A stretch of 64,000 bases of DNA from positions 2,418,001 to 2,482,000 of the forward strand of contig NZ_LR134477.1 in the NCBI RefSeq assembly GCF_900637975.1, in the 5' to 3' direction. Origin of the DNA: Actinomyces viscosus. GTDB taxonomy: Bacteria > Actinomycetota > Actinomycetes > Actinomycetales > Actinomycetaceae. The notes beneath the pieces are model-generated. The model was given only the letters and a program-made list of their open reading frames with translations, was not told where the DNA came from and did no database searches. The stretch's first letter is position 1. Each line of letters begins with the position of its first letter. This document shows positions 42,596 through 51,046 of the stretch, in pieces. Both the position numbers and the translations under genes were made by a program.

Positions 42596-44689
42596 ATGAC
42601 GACGGGGCACTCACCTTCTTCCGGGGACTACGACGCGACGACGGCGCTCAGCAGGTTCGCCTCGCCTCAGGACCTTGAGCGGATCGCCGCCACCCGCCCC
42701 GACCTGCACTCGATCCTGGCGACCAACCCGTCGATCCCGCCCCAGGTCCGCGCGATGCTGGAGCAGTCCGACGACGCCGTCGTCCAGGAGGTGCTGGCGC
42801 GCCAGGCCGGGCGGGCAGCGTCCCAGGCCGCGGGTCCGACGCCGCCGGCGCAGGCGGCACAGCCGTCGCAGCCGGCGCAACCGCAGGCTCCGGGCCAGAT
42901 TGACGCCATGGCGCCCACCATGGCGGTGGGGACGGCTGCGGGGACCGTGGAAGCTCAGCCTCAGCAGAGCGCCGCCGCCGGGTCCGGTTATGGTCAGGTT
43001 CCTCAGGGCTACGGCAGCGTCCAGCCGACCGCGCCCGGGGCGGCGCCGCAGCAGGGTGCGCCCCAAGGGTACGGGCGGACGACGGCCCAGCCCCCGCAGA
43101 GCCCTCTCCCGCAGGACCCGTCCCAGGTGGCACAGCCCGTTGCCCTGCCACCGTCGGCCCAGCCCTACTCGGCACCCTCGATGCAGTCTGCGGCGCAGCC
43201 CGTGGATCAGCAGACCGCGATGCCGCCCGGCGTGCGGAGCGCGGCGCCGGCGGGGTACGCGCACGGGCAGAGCGGGGCGCCGTCGGGATACGGCCCGGGG
43301 CAGGCTCAGGCTTATGACCCGGGCCAGGCATACGGTCCGAGCCAGTCGGCCGCGCCGGCGTACGGCGCCGAGATGTATGCGCAGCAGGCACAGCCCAGGA
43401 AGAGGCGAGGCCTCAAGGTACTCGCCATCATCCTGCCGGTCGCCCTGCTGCTGACCGGGGGCGGCGTGGCCGCGTGGTACTTCCTGTCGAGAAGCAACGT
43501 CTACGCAGCCTCGCGCGATATCTCCGTGTCTGACGCGTGGACTAAAGGCGCCAGCAAGACATGGAGCGCCGACGTCGAAGCGGACGCCGAACCATACGTT
43601 GCGGGCGACTACTTCCTCACCTTCAACAAGAGCACCTCCACCCTGACCGGCTACACACCGCTGGGCAGCGGCATGAAGGAGGCCTGGAAGGCCGATATCG
43701 ACGACGAGAGCCTAACCTCCTCCTACGCCCTACTGCCGGAGTTCCAACTATGGGGCAAGAAGACGCTCGTCTACAAGTCAACCCTCATTGACCTGGAGTC
43801 AGGAAAAACCTCCTCAGCCCCCTGGGAGGAGGATAAATACGCGCTGATCACCGACGACATCGCCATCGGCTGCACGAGCAGCGGGAAATGCACCGCGTGG
43901 GACTCCCAGAAGAAGCAGAAGTGGTCTCACGAGATCGCCGGCGTGGAAGAAATGCCGGAGTCTCCTTACCTCGACACCGGAGCTGTCCTCGTCAAGGACA
44001 ATCATCGCTATACCGGACTGTTCAACGCCGTCATTGATATCGACACCGGAGACACGACAATCTTGGGTGGAAAGCGAGTCAACAACGACTCATCGGTCAC
44101 GTTCCTCAACGATGGCTGGGTAGTCAACCAGCGAGAGAAGGACGCCTCCGAAGACGATTCGGGATCATCCGAGCCATCGAAGTGGAGAACAACGATCTAC
44201 GACTTTAAGGGAAAGAAGAAGACCAGCTATCTTATGGACGCTGACAAGAAGAAGCTGCCGGCCATTGCGGACAACACCCTCATCAGCGCCGAAGAGTTCG
44301 TCACGTTCTACAAGGACAACGACCTCAACAAGGCCCCCTTCACATTCTCTTCCGAAGGAAGTGGATGCGTCTCCAAGATTACCAGCAAGGATGGTAACTC
44401 CACCTCCGTCGTCAACCCCGAAGAGAGTTCCGACCATAACTCGGAGGACAATCCCTGCCCGTCAAACACGGCGGCATCCCAGGGCGGTAAGATCGCCGAA
44501 CTGGCCACCTGGAGGCACGGCGATGCCAGCTCAATACTTCTCCTCATGGAGGTCAGCACCGGCAGAACGATTGAGTTCACCGGCATCGACTGGCAGAACG
44601 GCGACTCACTCATCGCCGTGAAACCCAACCTCATCATCGGATACGACAAGGACGACGGAAAGGTCTCCGGCTTCAAGCCCGCGTCCTGA
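42596..44689 (+). CDS. Membrane protein: LRV-like N-terminus, proline/glutamine-rich linker, extracellular repeat domain
   Basis: 697 aa. Residues about 15-75 (FASPQDLERIAATRPDLHSI, then NPSIPPQVRAMLEQSDDAV) resemble the variant leucine-rich (LRV) module seen in actinobacterial membrane proteins. A Pro/Gln/Ala/Tyr-rich cytosolic linker (75-270) precedes one membrane helix (LKVLAIILPVALLLTGGGVA). About 390 outer residues are rich in Trp and short strands (WSADVEADAEPYVAGDYFL), compatible with a beta-propeller. The composition of the outer domain is less GC-biased. Function unknown; possibly a surface sensor. CAGGAGAC precedes the ATG closely. Confidence 0.7.
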   Translation: MTTGHSPSSGDYDATTALSRFASPQDLERIAATRPDLHSILATNPSIPPQVRAMLEQSDDAVVQEVLARQAGRAASQAAGPTPPAQAAQPSQPAQPQAPGQIDAMAPTMAVGTAAGTVEAQPQQSAAAGSGYGQVPQGYGSVQPTAPGAAPQQGAPQGYGRTTAQPPQSPLPQDPSQVAQPVALPPSAQPYSAPSMQSAAQPVDQQTAMPPGVRSAAPAGYAHGQSGAPSGYGPGQAQAYDPGQAYGPSQSAAPAYGAEMYAQQAQPRKRRGLKVLAIILPVALLLTGGGVAAWYFLSRSNVYAASRDISVSDAWTKGASKTWSADVEADAEPYVAGDYFLTFNKSTSTLTGYTPLGSGMKEAWKADIDDESLTSSYALLPEFQLWGKKTLVYKSTLIDLESGKTSSAPWEEDKYALITDDIAIGCTSSGKCTAWDSQKKQKWSHEIAGVEEMPESPYLDTGAVLVKDNHRYTGLFNAVIDIDTGDTTILGGKRVNNDSSVTFLNDGWVVNQREKDASEDDSGSSEPSKWRTTIYDFKGKKKTSYLMDADKKKLPAIADNTLISAEEFVTFYKDNDLNKAPFTFSSEGSGCVSKITSKDGNSTSVVNPEESSDHNSEDNPCPSNTAASQGGKIAELATWRHGDASSILLLMEVSTGRTIEFTGIDWQNGDSLIAVKPNLIIGYDKDDGKVSGFKPAS

Positions 44690-44710
44690 GTCAGCGCAGC
44701 CAGGTACATT

Positions 44711-44824
44711 CCGCTCCAGCCGGGGACGTTCCACACGTACGGGTGCAGATTCTCTGTCCCCGCACGCGTGAGATGTCCCCGGCCAGGAGAAAATGTCCCC
44801 GACGGCGTCGAATGTCCCCGCCCG
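44711..44824. repeat. GGGGACAT palindromic repeat, copy 3
   Basis: Begins GCTCCAGCCGGGGACGTTCC, with CACACGTACGGG and CCGCACGCGTG arms and then three ATGTCCCCGG/C units. Lies between the convergent membrane protein gene and the response regulator. Confidence 0.85.
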
Positions 44825-44873
44825 AGTGAGGACGAGTGAGCGCCAGTACAGGGGCCAGGGCCGGCCATACCTC

Positions 44874-45566
44874 TCAACCACCACTCTTGTACCAGGCGAC
44901 GACGATCTGGACGCGGTCACGCAAGTGGAGCTTGGCCAGGATGCGGCTGACGTTGCGGCGCACGGAGGCGGGCTGGAGCACCAGCCTCTCGGCGATCTCC
45001 TCGTTCGACATCCCCTCAGCGATGAGCCGGACGATGTCAAGCTCGCGGGGCGTCAGCGCCCCGAACCGCTCCCGCATCTCCTTCCGCTGCGCACCGGACA
45101 GCGCCCGCGGCGCCCCGCGCGCAATGAGCTCCTTGGTGACGCGCGGCGTGAGCACGGCGTCGCCCTGCGCCACCGCCCGCACCGCCTGCGCCAGCTGCGC
45201 CGCACGCACGTCCTTGAGCAGGAACCCCGAGGCCCCCATCTCCAGCGCCCCGAAGGCGTAGTCGTCCTCGTCGTAGGTCGTCAGCACCAGGACCTTCACC
45301 GTCGGGAAGCGCTGCGCCACCGCGCCAGTCGCGCTGATCCCGTCCAGGCCGGGCATGCGCACGTCCATGAGCACGACGTCAGGCAGCCCCGACGACCGGT
45401 TCAGCTCCTCCAGGACCTCCAGCGCCTCCCGCCCGTCGCCGGCCTCCGCCACCACGCGCAGGTCCGGCGCCTTGCGGACCATGAGCGCCAACCCCAGGCG
45501 CGCGAAACGCTGATCATCCACGAGCATGACCGACGTCGGCCTCAGCCCCTCCGACTCCGCACCCAC
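44874..45566 (-). CDS. NarL-family response regulator
   Basis: 230 aa: receiver (VMLVDDQRFARLGLALMV; phospho-Asp in VVLMDVRMPGLDG; Lys in GFLLKDVRAAQL) and LuxR-type helix-turn-helix (LTPRELDIVRLIAEGMSNEE). Standard length. It starts 3 bases after its kinase gene ends. Confidence 0.95.
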   Translation of the reverse strand: MGAESEGLRPTSVMLVDDQRFARLGLALMVRKAPDLRVVAEAGDGREALEVLEELNRSSGLPDVVLMDVRMPGLDGISATGAVAQRFPTVKVLVLTTYDEDDYAFGALEMGASGFLLKDVRAAQLAQAVRAVAQGDAVLTPRVTKELIARGAPRALSGAQRKEMRERFGALTPRELDIVRLIAEGMSNEEIAERLVLQPASVRRNVSRILAKLHLRDRVQIVVAWYKSGG

Positions 45567-45569
45567 GCC

Positions 45570-46874
45570 TCAGCCCTCTCCACGGCTTCTCGGGATGACC
45601 GCCTCAACGAGCCAGCCTCCGTCGGCCTCGGGCCCCCACTCCAGGGAGCCCCCGGCCTCCTCGACCCGACCCCGCAGCCGCAGCAGGCCGGTTCCCGTCA
45701 CAGGCTCCCCGCCACGGACCTCGTCCTCTCCTTCGTCCCCGTCACGCATGGCGCCCGCGGCACCGTCGTTCCTCACCGTCACCGTCACCGCGGACTCCGC
45801 GTGGTCCCAGGACACCTGCACCCGCAACAGCGCCGGCGCGTGCCGCACCGCGTTGGTGAGCGCCTCCCGGGTGAGCGCGAAGCACAGGTCGGCCTGACCG
45901 GCGTCGTCGGCCCGCTGCCCGGTCTCGGTGAGGACCACCGTCACGCCCAGCGACCGCACCCGCCCGACGACGCTCCTGATCTCATCCCAGGACCGGCTCG
46001 CGGTGGCGTCCCGACTCGGCTCCCGGCCGCCGTCGGCCAGGGCCCTGACCGCCCGGCGCGTCTGCTCCAGGCACTCCCGGGCCACCTCGTTGATGCCGCC
46101 GACCGCCTCGTCGACCTCCGGGTCGGCGTTGCCGGCCAGCCCCTCGGACAGGGCGATGATGGTGGTCAGGCCGTGCCCCACGGAGTCGTGCAGCTCGGCG
46201 GCGATCCCGGCCCGGGTCACCGCACGGTCCCGCTCGGAGCGAAGCGCCCGGAGTCTTTCCCGTTCGACCCTCGCCTGGGCCTGGGCCGCCCGCCAGCCCG
46301 TGACGCTGCGCGAGAGCATCGCGGCCACAACCGTCAGCAGGACGGCGACCACCTGGCTGAGCCACTCCTCCAGCAGGAACCCGGGCGGGGACACCAGGAC
46401 AGCGCTGGCCGTCACCATGAGACAGGCCGCGCCGATCACCGCGAGGTGCTGCCACAGCGGAAGGCGGCTCACCGCGCCTCCCAGCGCCACCAGCACCGGG
46501 AGGAGGAAGAAGTTGTTGAGCCCCAGCGCCGAGGCCGCCACGTACACGACGCACTCGGCTAGAAAGACCGCCAACGGGTACCTGTGCCGCGCCGCGAGCA
46601 GGGCCGTTGACCCGATGGCCACCGCCATGAGAACCGTGATGCTGAGCCTAGTCGCCGCGATCCCGGGAAGCAGGCCGCCGTCGCCGACGCGACCGGTCAG
46701 CACCGCGACGCCGATCATGCCTCCCTGGTAGGTGGCGCACAGGATGAGGAGCACCGTGGAGAGCAGGCCGGGGCCGGCCTGCGCGGGCGCCGGTTGGCGC
46801 ACCCACTCCCCCAGCGCCCGCCAGTCGGCCCGCATCCCCATCGCCGACGACGAGCCGCGCTCCGCACCGGACAC
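45570..46874 (-). CDS. NarL-type sensor histidine kinase
   Basis: 434 aa. Five or six membrane helices occupy residues 30-190, then HisKA_3 with GIAAELHDSVGHGLTTIIAL (phospho-His at about 229). The HATPase N box is TREALTNAVRHAPALLRVQV, and the later nucleotide region has GTGLLRLRGRVEEAGG. The GTG at 46874 has AGGAGGG 5 bases upstream; the upstream continuation of the frame is a different, decayed sequence. Partner of the response regulator at 44874. Confidence 0.9.
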   Translation of the reverse strand: MSGAERGSSSAMGMRADWRALGEWVRQPAPAQAGPGLLSTVLLILCATYQGGMIGVAVLTGRVGDGGLLPGIAATRLSITVLMAVAIGSTALLAARHRYPLAVFLAECVVYVAASALGLNNFFLLPVLVALGGAVSRLPLWQHLAVIGAACLMVTASAVLVSPPGFLLEEWLSQVVAVLLTVVAAMLSRSVTGWRAAQAQARVERERLRALRSERDRAVTRAGIAAELHDSVGHGLTTIIALSEGLAGNADPEVDEAVGGINEVARECLEQTRRAVRALADGGREPSRDATASRSWDEIRSVVGRVRSLGVTVVLTETGQRADDAGQADLCFALTREALTNAVRHAPALLRVQVSWDHAESAVTVTVRNDGAAGAMRDGDEGEDEVRGGEPVTGTGLLRLRGRVEEAGGSLEWGPEADGGWLVEAVIPRSRGEG

Positions 46875-46984
46875 CGGCGTCCCTCCTCTCCGTCGTGACC
46901 GTAACCCTACGCCCCGGATTCCGAGCTCCCGGAGCAGCTCCCGAGCCGTGAGGCACGGTCGCAGCAAGCGGAGAACGCCATCGG
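46875..46984 (-). pseudogene. Possible remnant of a PIN-type toxin gene behind the HTH gene
   Basis: Directly after the antitoxin-type gene, an ATG opens MAFSA and a shifted frame continues with LLRPCLTARELLRELGIRG. Taken together this resembles the first 25 residues of PIN-domain toxins that normally follow such helix-turn-helix genes. No further PIN sequence is present; the kinase gene starts instead. Speculative. Confidence 0.3.
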
Positions 46985-47476
46985 TCAGTCCTGCGCGCGG
47001 AGTTCCTGAAGGACCTGGCGTGCCTCAGCCGGGTCCTCGTCGTAGGCGCCCATCGCTTGAGCGTCGGCCACCATGTCTGACAGAGCCTCGTTCGCCGCCC
47101 GGCGCTGACGCTCGCGGAACTCCAGCACGTCAGTGAGAAACAACCGGCGATGCCGTCTGACCATCTCGAACGGGATCTCACCGGCCTCCAGCATCCTGAA
47201 CAGCGTCGGCCGAGAGATGCCGAGCATGTCGGCCGCCTCCTGCGTTGTCAGACGCTGGTCCTGCGGCGCGACCGTGACAGCCAGTCCTCGTCGCATCGCG
47301 TCCGCGACCTGGAGAAGGGCCGCAGCCATCCCGGACGTCAGCTCGATCGACTGACCATTGACCGTCAGCTGCGGCGTCGTGCCCGGGGACGCCTCAAGTG
47401 CCGTCACAAGCTCGGCGAAGCGCCCAGCGACGTCCTCCTCAGGCAGGTAGGTCCTGCTCTCAGTCGTCATCGTCAT
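46985..47476 (-). CDS. Excisionase-type helix-turn-helix protein (antitoxin-like)
   Basis: 163 aa starting MTMTTESRTYLPEEDVAGRF. N-terminal helical region, then a MerR/excisionase-type HTH: LTTQEAADMLGISRPTLFRM followed by LEAGEIPFEMVRRHRR. The C-terminus is a charged helix ending LQELRAQD. In many Actinobacteria this protein type is the antitoxin of a PIN toxin encoded immediately downstream; here only a possible stub of that toxin follows, so it looks orphaned. It may still repress its own promoter. Confidence 0.78.
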   Translation of the reverse strand: MTMTTESRTYLPEEDVAGRFAELVTALEASPGTTPQLTVNGQSIELTSGMAAALLQVADAMRRGLAVTVAPQDQRLTTQEAADMLGISRPTLFRMLEAGEIPFEMVRRHRRLFLTDVLEFRERQRRAANEALSDMVADAQAMGAYDEDPAEARQVLQELRAQD

Positions 47477-47900
47477 GTCACACTCCCACACTGCTGCTCG
47501 CTCGTCTTTTTCGAATTGATCGTTTTGAGCGAATTGAGTGTAAGTCCCGGCAGGCGTCGGCACGAGGCGAAGCGCTGCCGCTTCTGTCAGCGCTCACGCG
47601 GACGAACCATAGGTCTTGAAACCTGAACTCTCGGAGCATGTCGGTCTCCTCGCCTTCTGAGATGTTTGAGTGTCATGGCTCCTGAGACACGGCCTGGTGA
47701 GGGCGTGAGGTGCTCAGTTCCACCATTGCGAGGTAAGCGAGTCGGGACCGCACCACCTTGGGGCGGGATGATGAGCAGGCCAGGCCCTGCTCCCAGGTGG
47801 GGATCCTGGCAGACCTTGTGGTCACGATGGCTTCGGGGCGCTGATCACAGCGCTCCCGTGGATCTGTTGCACCGGACTCTTCGGGGGAATCGGCCCGATA

Positions 47901-48023
47901 GTGTCCAAATCTGCAACAAAGGAATCCGCAGCCCCCAGACCGCATGAACGAGAACCTTGGAATCATGCGGCTGCGGTCCGCCTGGATGAGAACCGTCCGA
48001 GCCTTTGTCACAGATTTGGACAC
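47901..48023. mobile_element. MITE-like element with 22-bp terminal inverted repeats
   Basis: GTGTCCAAATCTG-CA-ACAAAGG at 47901-47922 pairs with 48002-48023 at 20 of 22 positions. The interior is itself palindromic (CCGCATGA...TCATGCGG). No coding capacity and no clear target duplication. Size and form fit a miniature inverted-repeat element or a long structured terminator. Confidence 0.6.
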
Positions 48024-48136
48024 CCTGGCCTTTCTACAGCTCCTGGCGGCGTTCGGTCAGCACGCCGCTTCTGGCCTGGGCTCCTCTCAGGCCAGCCACT
48101 GCACGAGGGCGGGGTTGTACTGGCCTGGGGCCGTCC

Positions 48137-48210
48137 GTACTGCACGGGACCTGGACCTTCGTGGAGTACACCCACCTCCCGGCCAGTAGTACCCGGGCCT
48201 CGTGCAGTAC
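48137..48210. repeat. Diverged relative of the 113-bp repeat
   Basis: GTACTGCACGGGACCTGGACC, TCGTGGAGTACACCCACCTCCC, CAGTAG and CTCGTGCAGTAC occur in rearranged order compared with the copies at 32309 and 33496. The ends form an inverted repeat (GTACTGCACG/CGTGCAGTAC). Confidence 0.65.
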
Positions 48211-48412
48211 ACGCCCGGGCGCCCTCGCAACGCTCACGCACGTACGCCTCCCGGCAAGACGACCGACGACTCCGCGCCCGAGCACCCCCTCCAGACGATA
48301 TGACACCCGATACCCTCAGAAGCCGTGAGACGCACATGAGGTCCCGGCAGTCCACGAGGCCGGAGGGCGCGTCAGCGAATCCCAGGCACCCGACGACTCG
48401 CCCCCCCCTTCC

Positions 48413-49804
48413 TCACTCGGCCGCCAGGACGGCGCCGATCGGGGTCCGGGAGGCGCTCCGGATCGGGGCGAGCAGTACTGCGGCCAGAACCAGGAAGGAC
48501 AGGAACGCCACGAGCACCACCGGTCCGACGGCGGGGCGCACCACCAGCGGCAGCCCCGCCCTGGCGTAGAAGACAGCCTCGCCGACCGCCGTCACCATCA
48601 GTGGCACGACCGAGACCAACAGCGCCGTCCCGACGTACAGCCCCGCCTCGATGACCACCTGCCGGCGCGCGCCGTGCACCGTGCCCCCGGCGCAGCGCAG
48701 CACCGCGACCTCGCGCTGCCGGGACCGGGAGGTCATGCCGACGACGGCCACGGCCCCCAGCAGCGCCATCGCCGCGAGAATCGCCGCCAGAACCAGGGAG
48801 TCCACCTGGTTGAGCGCCACGCTCAGGTGCGCGGCCTCCACCACCGCCTCACTCGTGGCGAGACTGGTCATCAGGGCGGCGGTGAAGGAAAGAGACAGTG
48901 CCAGCAGGCCGATGGCGCTGGCCGCGGAGCCGGCACGCCACAGCGCCGAGCGGCGCGCGAGCAGCCACGGTCCGCCCCACCGCGCCAACGGCGCCGACCA
49001 CAGGCGCAGCAGTCCCGGGACGAGCACCGGCGCCAGCAGCACCACGAGGACCGCGAGCAGGAAGGCCGCCAGGGTCGCCTGGCCCCCGCCGGTCGGCCAC
49101 CCCTCCACCATCGGGCCGGGCCGGACCAGGAAGGCCGCCACCAGCTGCACGGCGCAGACCATCCCCCACAGGCCGGCCGCGACCCAGCGGACCGCACCCA
49201 TGCGGCGCCGCCCGGCCGGGGCCGCCTCGCGCACCGCCTCCACGGCGGACGTGCGCACCGCCCTGCACGCCGGGCCGATCGCGCCCAGGACCGCGACGGC
49301 GACCACGACCGCCACGGTGAGCAGCAGCGTCGTCGGCGTCTGGGCCACCTCGATCCGCCCCATGCGCGCGGCGGCCAGGCGGGTGAGCACGGAGGCGAAG
49401 GGCCTGGCCACGACCAGCCCCAGCAGGATCCCGGGCACGCAGGCCACCACTCCCAGCGCCGCCACGGTGACGACGACGGTGGTGAGGACCTGCCGGGGCA
49501 GGGCTCCGGCGAGCCGCCACAGGGCCCAGCTCGTGCGCAGCGCCTGCACGCAGGACTGCCCGACGACACTCACCACCGGGACCGCCACCATCGCCGTGTA
49601 GAAGGCGACCGAGACGCCCGGAACCGTCAGCTCGGCCGGGTTGACGCCCGCCGCCCGTGCCGCGGCGACGACGTCGGGGCGGGTGACGGCCATGCGGTGC
49701 ACCAGGCAGACGTTGACGAGGGCCGCCGCGAGGGCCAGCACCACCACCGCCCCTGACCAGGCCCGCCACTGACTGGCCAGGGCGCGCAGCGTGTAGCGAG
49801 TCAT
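48413..49804 (-). CDS. FtsX-like ABC transporter permease
   Basis: 463 aa with about eight membrane helices in two FtsX-type repeats (RPFASVLTRLAAARMGRIEV loop region in the first, MTSRSRQREVAVLRCAGGTV in the second, the typical coupling segment). Its start overlaps the stop of the ATPase gene by 4 bases (ATGA). MacB/LolCDE-type exporters move lipoproteins, peptides or antibiotics outward; substrate unknown here. The NarL-type pair nearby is a possible regulator, by location only. Confidence 0.88.
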   Translation of the reverse strand: MTRYTLRALASQWRAWSGAVVVLALAAALVNVCLVHRMAVTRPDVVAAARAAGVNPAELTVPGVSVAFYTAMVAVPVVSVVGQSCVQALRTSWALWRLAGALPRQVLTTVVVTVAALGVVACVPGILLGLVVARPFASVLTRLAAARMGRIEVAQTPTTLLLTVAVVVAVAVLGAIGPACRAVRTSAVEAVREAAPAGRRRMGAVRWVAAGLWGMVCAVQLVAAFLVRPGPMVEGWPTGGGQATLAAFLLAVLVVLLAPVLVPGLLRLWSAPLARWGGPWLLARRSALWRAGSAASAIGLLALSLSFTAALMTSLATSEAVVEAAHLSVALNQVDSLVLAAILAAMALLGAVAVVGMTSRSRQREVAVLRCAGGTVHGARRQVVIEAGLYVGTALLVSVVPLMVTAVGEAVFYARAGLPLVVRPAVGPVVLVAFLSFLVLAAVLLAPIRSASRTPIGAVLAAE

Positions 49805-50628
49805 GCCGCAGCCCCCGTCTGGTTGACGGCCGCCAGCAGCTCGTCGGCACTGGCGCCCCGGCGGTGGTCGACGATGCGGCCGTCACGCATGATGAGCACG
49901 GTCTCCGCCAGGGCCGCGGCCCCCAGGTCGTGCGTCACAAGGACGACGGCGGCCCCGTCGTCGGCCAGGCGTCGCAGCTCGGCCAGGACGAAGGCGGCCG
50001 AACGCGTGTCCAGCGCCCCGGTGGGCTCGTCGGCGAAGACCACCGGCGGGCGGCGGTAGAGGACCCGCCCCAGGGCGACGCGCTGCTGCTCGCCGCCCGA
50101 GAGCGTCGTCGCGCTCGCGTCAGCGCGCGCCTCAAGCCCCAGCCCGGCCAGGACCGTCCGCACGCGAACCGGGTCGGGGCGCCGGCCGGCCAGGGTGTCG
50201 CTGATCGTGATGTTCTCGCGCACCGTCAGGTAGGGCACGAGGTTGTAGGCCTGGAAGACGAAGCCCACCCAGTCGCGGTAGAGCTCGGCCACCCGCGCCG
50301 CCGGAAGCCCGCCGAGGTCCCGCCCCAGGAGCCTCACCCGGCCCGACGTCGCCGCCTCCAGCCCGGCCAGGCACAGCAGCGCCGTCGACTTGCCCGAGCC
50401 GCTGGGGCCGACCAGGGCCGTCATCCGCCCCGGCATCATCGCGCAGGAGACGCCGTGCAGGATCTCGATGGGCTCGCCGCCGGGGACCGGGAAGGACTTG
50501 CGCAGCTCGCAGGCCTCGACGGCGGCCGGGCCATCGAGGTCTGCGGTCTCGCTCTCGTGCCCGGCTTGAGCCGAGCACCCCGACCGGCTCGACCGGCTCG
50601 ACTGCCCGTGTCCACTCCAGAGCGCCAT
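49801..50628 (-). CDS. ABC transporter ATP-binding protein (MacB/LolD type)
   Basis: 275 aa. Walker A GPSGSGKSTALL, Q loop FVFQAYNLVPYLTVRENI, signature LSGGEQQRVALGRVLYRRPP, Walker B VVFADEPTGALD and H loop VTHDLGAAA. The wording around Q and signature is typical for the FtsX-partner subfamily. The first 35 residues are disordered; a start at 50688 is possible but less likely. Pairs with the overlapping permease gene. Confidence 0.92.
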   Translation of the reverse strand: MALWSGHGQSSRSSRSGCSAQAGHESETADLDGPAAVEACELRKSFPVPGGEPIEILHGVSCAMMPGRMTALVGPSGSGKSTALLCLAGLEAATSGRVRLLGRDLGGLPAARVAELYRDWVGFVFQAYNLVPYLTVRENITISDTLAGRRPDPVRVRTVLAGLGLEARADASATTLSGGEQQRVALGRVLYRRPPVVFADEPTGALDTRSAAFVLAELRRLADDGAAVVLVTHDLGAAALAETVLIMRDGRIVDHRRGASADELLAAVNQTGAAA

Positions 50629-51046
50629 GATCCTGCGCCGTCCTCTCGCCCGTGGGTCCTGGGGCGCCGTCGGACGCCCGCGGCTCAACCTAGGCGGCCG
50701 GCCCGCCGCACAATCCCCGGGGCCTCGAACTGTCTACGGGAGATGACAACGCCCGGCCCCAGTCGCAACGTGGCCGGGGACATTCTGCGCGGCCGGGGAC
50801 AGTCCGCTCCAGCCGGGGACGTTCCACGCGTACGGGTGCAGGTTCTCTGCCCCCGTACGCGTGAGATGTCCCCGGCCACGAGGTGATGTCCCCACCCGTG
50901 AGGAGGGCGCCCCGCGCGCACCCGCCTCAGCACCCCGCACCCCAGCAAAGACTTATAAATAACACTATTTCGTTAGCCCACTCAACATTAGAGAACTCTC
51001 ATACCCACTTGTGGTCCCTCTAGGACTGGCTCGTGACAGTTGAAGC
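50629..51046. other. Divergent intergenic region with repeat copy 4 and an A/T-rich promoter-like segment
   Basis: No gene seen. Bases 50771-50900 are a GGGGACAT repeat copy. At 50945-51000 (ACTTATAAATAACACTATTT and onward) the sequence becomes strikingly A/T-rich for this genome, probably the promoter of the kinase-transporter pair starting at 51047. Confidence 0.55.
50771..50900. repeat. GGGGACAT palindromic repeat, copy 4
   Basis: Contains GGCCGGGGACATTCTGCGCG, the hairpin CACGCGTACGGG...CCCGTACGCGTG and ATGTCCCCGGCCACG, then a further GATGTCCCC unit. Divergent intergenic region. Confidence 0.85.

Larger units (their letters stand above)
47477..48412. other. Long gene-free region with repeat elements
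   Basis: 936 bases between the HTH gene and the permease gene. No believable gene. It contains a 123-bp inverted-repeat element (47901-48023) and a relative of the 113-bp repeat (48137-48210). The first 100 bases should hold the HTH promoter. Accumulated repeats suggest a tolerated insertion site. Confidence 0.6.

Noticed and set aside
47673..48023. Reading frames starting MSKS(V/A)TK on both strands at the MITE-like element
   Set aside because: The identical beginnings come from the terminal inverted repeats themselves, not from related genes.
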